Of a stretch of DNA of 8,023 bases, positions 6,386 through 8,023 are shown piece by piece. The notes under the pieces were generated by a model. It did no database searches and was not told where the DNA came from. It worked only from the letters and a program-made list of their open reading frames with translations. Position 1 is the first letter of the stretch, and each line of letters opens with the position of its first letter. The DNA is from Chloroflexota bacterium (GTDB lineage: Bacteria > Chloroflexota > Anaerolineae > Ardenticatenales > Ardenticatenaceae), in the NCBI GenBank assembly GCA_003520455.1, contig DOUV01000322.1:1-8023 (forward strand), given 5' to 3'. The translations under genes were made by a program, and so were the position numbers.

Positions 6386-7792
6386 ATGGTTATCTGTGAC
6401 GCTGCGTCATGCACCGACTGCGCCAAGTGCATCAAGGTCTGCCCGACGAACGCGCTGAGATTTCCGAACGAGATCGAGAACGCCTCGGCCTCACTATCGA
6501 GCAGCAACGGCTCGGGGCCGACCGGCGCGCGGCTCACCGGCGGTGGCTGGAACTCTTCCACTGTTCGCGAGATCCAGGAGAAGGCGCGCACCGGCAAGCA
6601 CATTGTCCGAGGCTGCGGCACGACGCGCAAGCTGCCCACCTTCGACGACCTGGTGCTGCTTTCGGCCGGACTCTCCCGGATGCCGGTGGACACCTACCGC
6701 GAGCACGCGGTCACTCGCACTGTGCTCGGGGCCCGCTACGCCAAGAAGCCGCTCGTCATCGAGACGCCGATCATGATTGCGCCGATGTCGTACGGCGCGA
6801 TCAGCAAGGAATCGAAGATTGCGCTCTCGATGGGGAGCGCCAGGGTGGGCACGGCCATGAACAACGGCGAGGGCGGCCTGCTGGCTGAGGAGGCCCAGCA
6901 CTCTTACCGCCAGATCGTGCAGGTCACGCCCAGCCGCTTCGGCTTTTCGCTGCGCAACCTCGAGCTGGCCGACGCCATCGAGTTGGTCTTCGGCATCGGC
7001 GCGAAGCCCGGTCTTTCCGGCCACTTGATGGCCGAGAAGATGTCGGCTGAGGTCGCCGCCTTCCGTGGCCTGCCACCGGGAATCGACCTGGCCTCCCACC
7101 CGCGCCACGGCGACATCTTCGGGGCCGATGACCTGGTGGTGAAACTCGAGGAGCTGCGCGAGGTCACCAACGGCGAGAAGCCGATTTTCCTCAAAGTCGG
7201 CGCGGGGCGCGTGTACGAAGACGTCAAGATCGCCGCCAAAGTTGGCGTGGACGGGATCGTGATCGACGGGATGCAGGGCGGGACGGGCGCCGGGCCGAAG
7301 ATTGCGATCGATCATCTCGGTATGCCGACGCTGCCGGCAGTGGTGCAGGCCACCCGTGCGCTGGAAGACATGGGGCTGAAAGAAGAGGTGAGCCTGATGA
7401 TCGCCGGCGGCATCCGCGATGGCGCCGACGTCGCCAAGGCGCTGGCCCTCGGCGCAGATGCGGTCTACGTGGGGACCGGGGCGCTGGTCGCGATGGGCTG
7501 CACGGTCTGTCTGCAGTGCGAGAAAGGCGAGTGCGAGTTCGGCATCGGGACCCAGAAGCCGGAGTTGCGCGAGCGGCTTCACGTCAAACTGGCCGCGCAC
7601 CGCGTCGCCAACTACCTCACCGCCATGACCAACGAGCTGGTCATCCTGGCGAAGGCGTGCGGCAAGAGCAACGTCCATAACCTGGAACGCGAGGATCTGC
7701 GCACCGTGACGCTGGAAGCCTGCGCGATGACCGGCATCCCGTTCCTCGGAAGCGATTACACGTTCACAGAACCGTTTGGTTTTTTCGGTTAA
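6386..7792 (+). CDS. FMN/Fe-S glutamate-synthase-family subunit with N-terminal ferredoxin motif (GlxD/MgsC or archaeal GltB-type)
   Basis: This 468-residue protein should be the synthase core, which uses FMN and Fe-S electrons to form the new C-N bond from nitrogen delivered by the amidotransferase. Residues 9-20 give Cys-x2-Cys-x2-Cys-x3-Cys-Pro (Cys9, 12, 15, 19), one [4Fe-4S] ferredoxin motif. A low-complexity Ser/Gly linker (33-58) follows. The FMN (beta/alpha)8 domain spans about 60-450: PIMIAPMSYGAIS (128-140), GEGGLLAEE (161-169), FLKVGAGR (268-275), DGMQGGTGAGP (294-304), GGIRDGADVAKALALGAD (341-358) and GTGALVAMGC (363-372). Cys372, Cys378 and Cys383 fit the Cys-x5-Cys-x4-Cys [3Fe-4S] site of GltB, with an extra Cys375, and FGIGTQ follows. 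No NAD(P)H or FAD domain and no GltD-like gene is seen, so reduced ferredoxin or another Fe-S carrier is the likely electron donor. Alternatives are ferredoxin-linked glutamate synthase or N-methylglutamate synthase. Confidence 0.85.
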   Translation: MVICDAASCTDCAKCIKVCPTNALRFPNEIENASASLSSSNGSGPTGARLTGGGWNSSTVREIQEKARTGKHIVRGCGTTRKLPTFDDLVLLSAGLSRMPVDTYREHAVTRTVLGARYAKKPLVIETPIMIAPMSYGAISKESKIALSMGSARVGTAMNNGEGGLLAEEAQHSYRQIVQVTPSRFGFSLRNLELADAIELVFGIGAKPGLSGHLMAEKMSAEVAAFRGLPPGIDLASHPRHGDIFGADDLVVKLEELREVTNGEKPIFLKVGAGRVYEDVKIAAKVGVDGIVIDGMQGGTGAGPKIAIDHLGMPTLPAVVQATRALEDMGLKEEVSLMIAGGIRDGADVAKALALGADAVYVGTGALVAMGCTVCLQCEKGECEFGIGTQKPELRERLHVKLAAHRVANYLTAMTNELVILAKACGKSNVHNLEREDLRTVTLEACAMTGIPFLGSDYTFTEPFGFFG

Positions 7793-7981
7793 TGGCGCAC
7801 GAGGAGCAGGGAGCAGCCGGTAAGCCGGCGGTTGCCTGACCTGACCGCCAGGTCAGGGAACCCGCGGCTGGCGGCCTACGGCCGGGCGTGCCCCTGCGGC
7901 CACCCGGGGGGTCAGAGGCGATTGGAACAGGGCAACAGCGGGTGAAGACCGCTCGCCATGATGCGCGACGGGCGAGAAGCC
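7793..7981. other. Gene-free tail with a series of short GC-rich hairpins
   Basis: No credible gene is present after the FMN subunit stop. The stretch starts with a tandem 7-base repeat, GGAGCAG (7803-7809 and 7810-7816). It continues with short hairpins: GCCGG/CCGGC (7816-7820/7825-7829), CCTGACCT/AGGTCAGG (7835-7842/7850-7857), CGGCC/GGCCG (7872-7876/7880-7884), AGCGG/CCGCT (7937-7941/7949-7953) and CTCGCC/GGCGAG (7952-7957/7971-7976). The 8-bp stem at 7835-7857 is the best candidate for the operon's end structure, but it has no T-tract. Confidence 0.45.
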
Positions 7982-8023
7982 AGTCGGCTTCAGCCGACTT
8001 TGCCTATCAGCCCCGGAATGAAT
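7982..8023. repeat. REP-like palindromic element, truncated by the window end
   Basis: AGTCGGC (7982-7988) and GCCGACT (7993-7999) form a perfect 7-bp stem around TTCA. It is followed by TTTGCCTATCAG and then GCCCCGGAATGAAT at the window edge, which looks like the left arm of a second GC-rich palindrome. Tandem hairpins of this sort resemble dispersed bacterial REP or IS200/IS605-related elements. That identity is inferred; no transposase gene is visible. Confidence 0.45.

Noticed and set aside
6494..7678. Long minus-strand open frame (394 codons) opposite the FMN subunit gene
   Set aside because: Same reason: the plus strand carries clear FMN and Fe-S motifs, while the antisense translation is biased (Arg/Ala/Gly/His-rich) and unrecognisable.
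7793..8023. tRNA, RNase P or other housekeeping RNA in the tail
   Set aside because: No cloverleaf, T-loop or RNase P core sequence is visible; only unconnected short hairpins.
1..8023. CRISPR array, transposase gene or prophage segment
   Set aside because: No regularly spaced repeats of CRISPR length, no transposase or phage motifs; the repeats seen are short palindromes between metabolic genes.

Overview
The window looks like chromosomal DNA from a high-GC bacterium. The best guess is a Chloroflexota member (Thermomicrobia- or Anaerolineae-like). That rests on a large regulator with a C-terminal SARP/BTAD module, on a GlxB/C/D-type split synthase operon, and on GC-rich palindromes between genes. 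The taxonomy is inference; no rRNA or marker gene is present. All recognisable genes lie on the + strand.

Layout: (1) 2-1324 is the 3' end of a large transcriptional regulator: helical repeats, then a winged-helix DNA-binding domain and a BTAD domain. (2) 1325-1624 is a 300-base gap without a gene. It holds two nested inverted-repeat structures (1335-1415 and 1449-1530), then a candidate extended -10 promoter overlapping a perfect 12-bp palindrome. (3) 1625-2980 is a glutamine synthetase-family ligase lacking the canonical ammonium-site residues. (4) 3180-4610 is an APC-superfamily permease, with a strong hairpin in its leader. (5) 4652-5560, 5545-6249 and 6386-7792 encode a glutamate-synthase-like enzyme split into three polypeptides: a class II glutamine amidotransferase, a GXGXG beta-helix protein and an FMN/Fe-S synthase subunit with an N-terminal ferredoxin motif. 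(6) 7793-8023 holds no gene but a string of GC-rich hairpins, ending in a REP-like palindrome cut by the window edge.

How the genes may work together: the permease would import an amine or amino acid; the GS-like ligase would couple glutamate to an amine using ATP, giving a gamma-glutamyl amide; the three-part synthase would release or transfer the nitrogen in an FMN/Fe-S-dependent reaction. The closest known arrangement is the GlnT/GlxBCD and GmaS/MgsABC set of the N-methylglutamate route for methylamine. The Fe-S content, however, resembles the archaeal-type split glutamate synthase, so plain ferredoxin-linked nitrogen assimilation remains possible. No N-methylglutamate dehydrogenase genes and no NAD(P)H-oxidising GltD-type gene are visible here.
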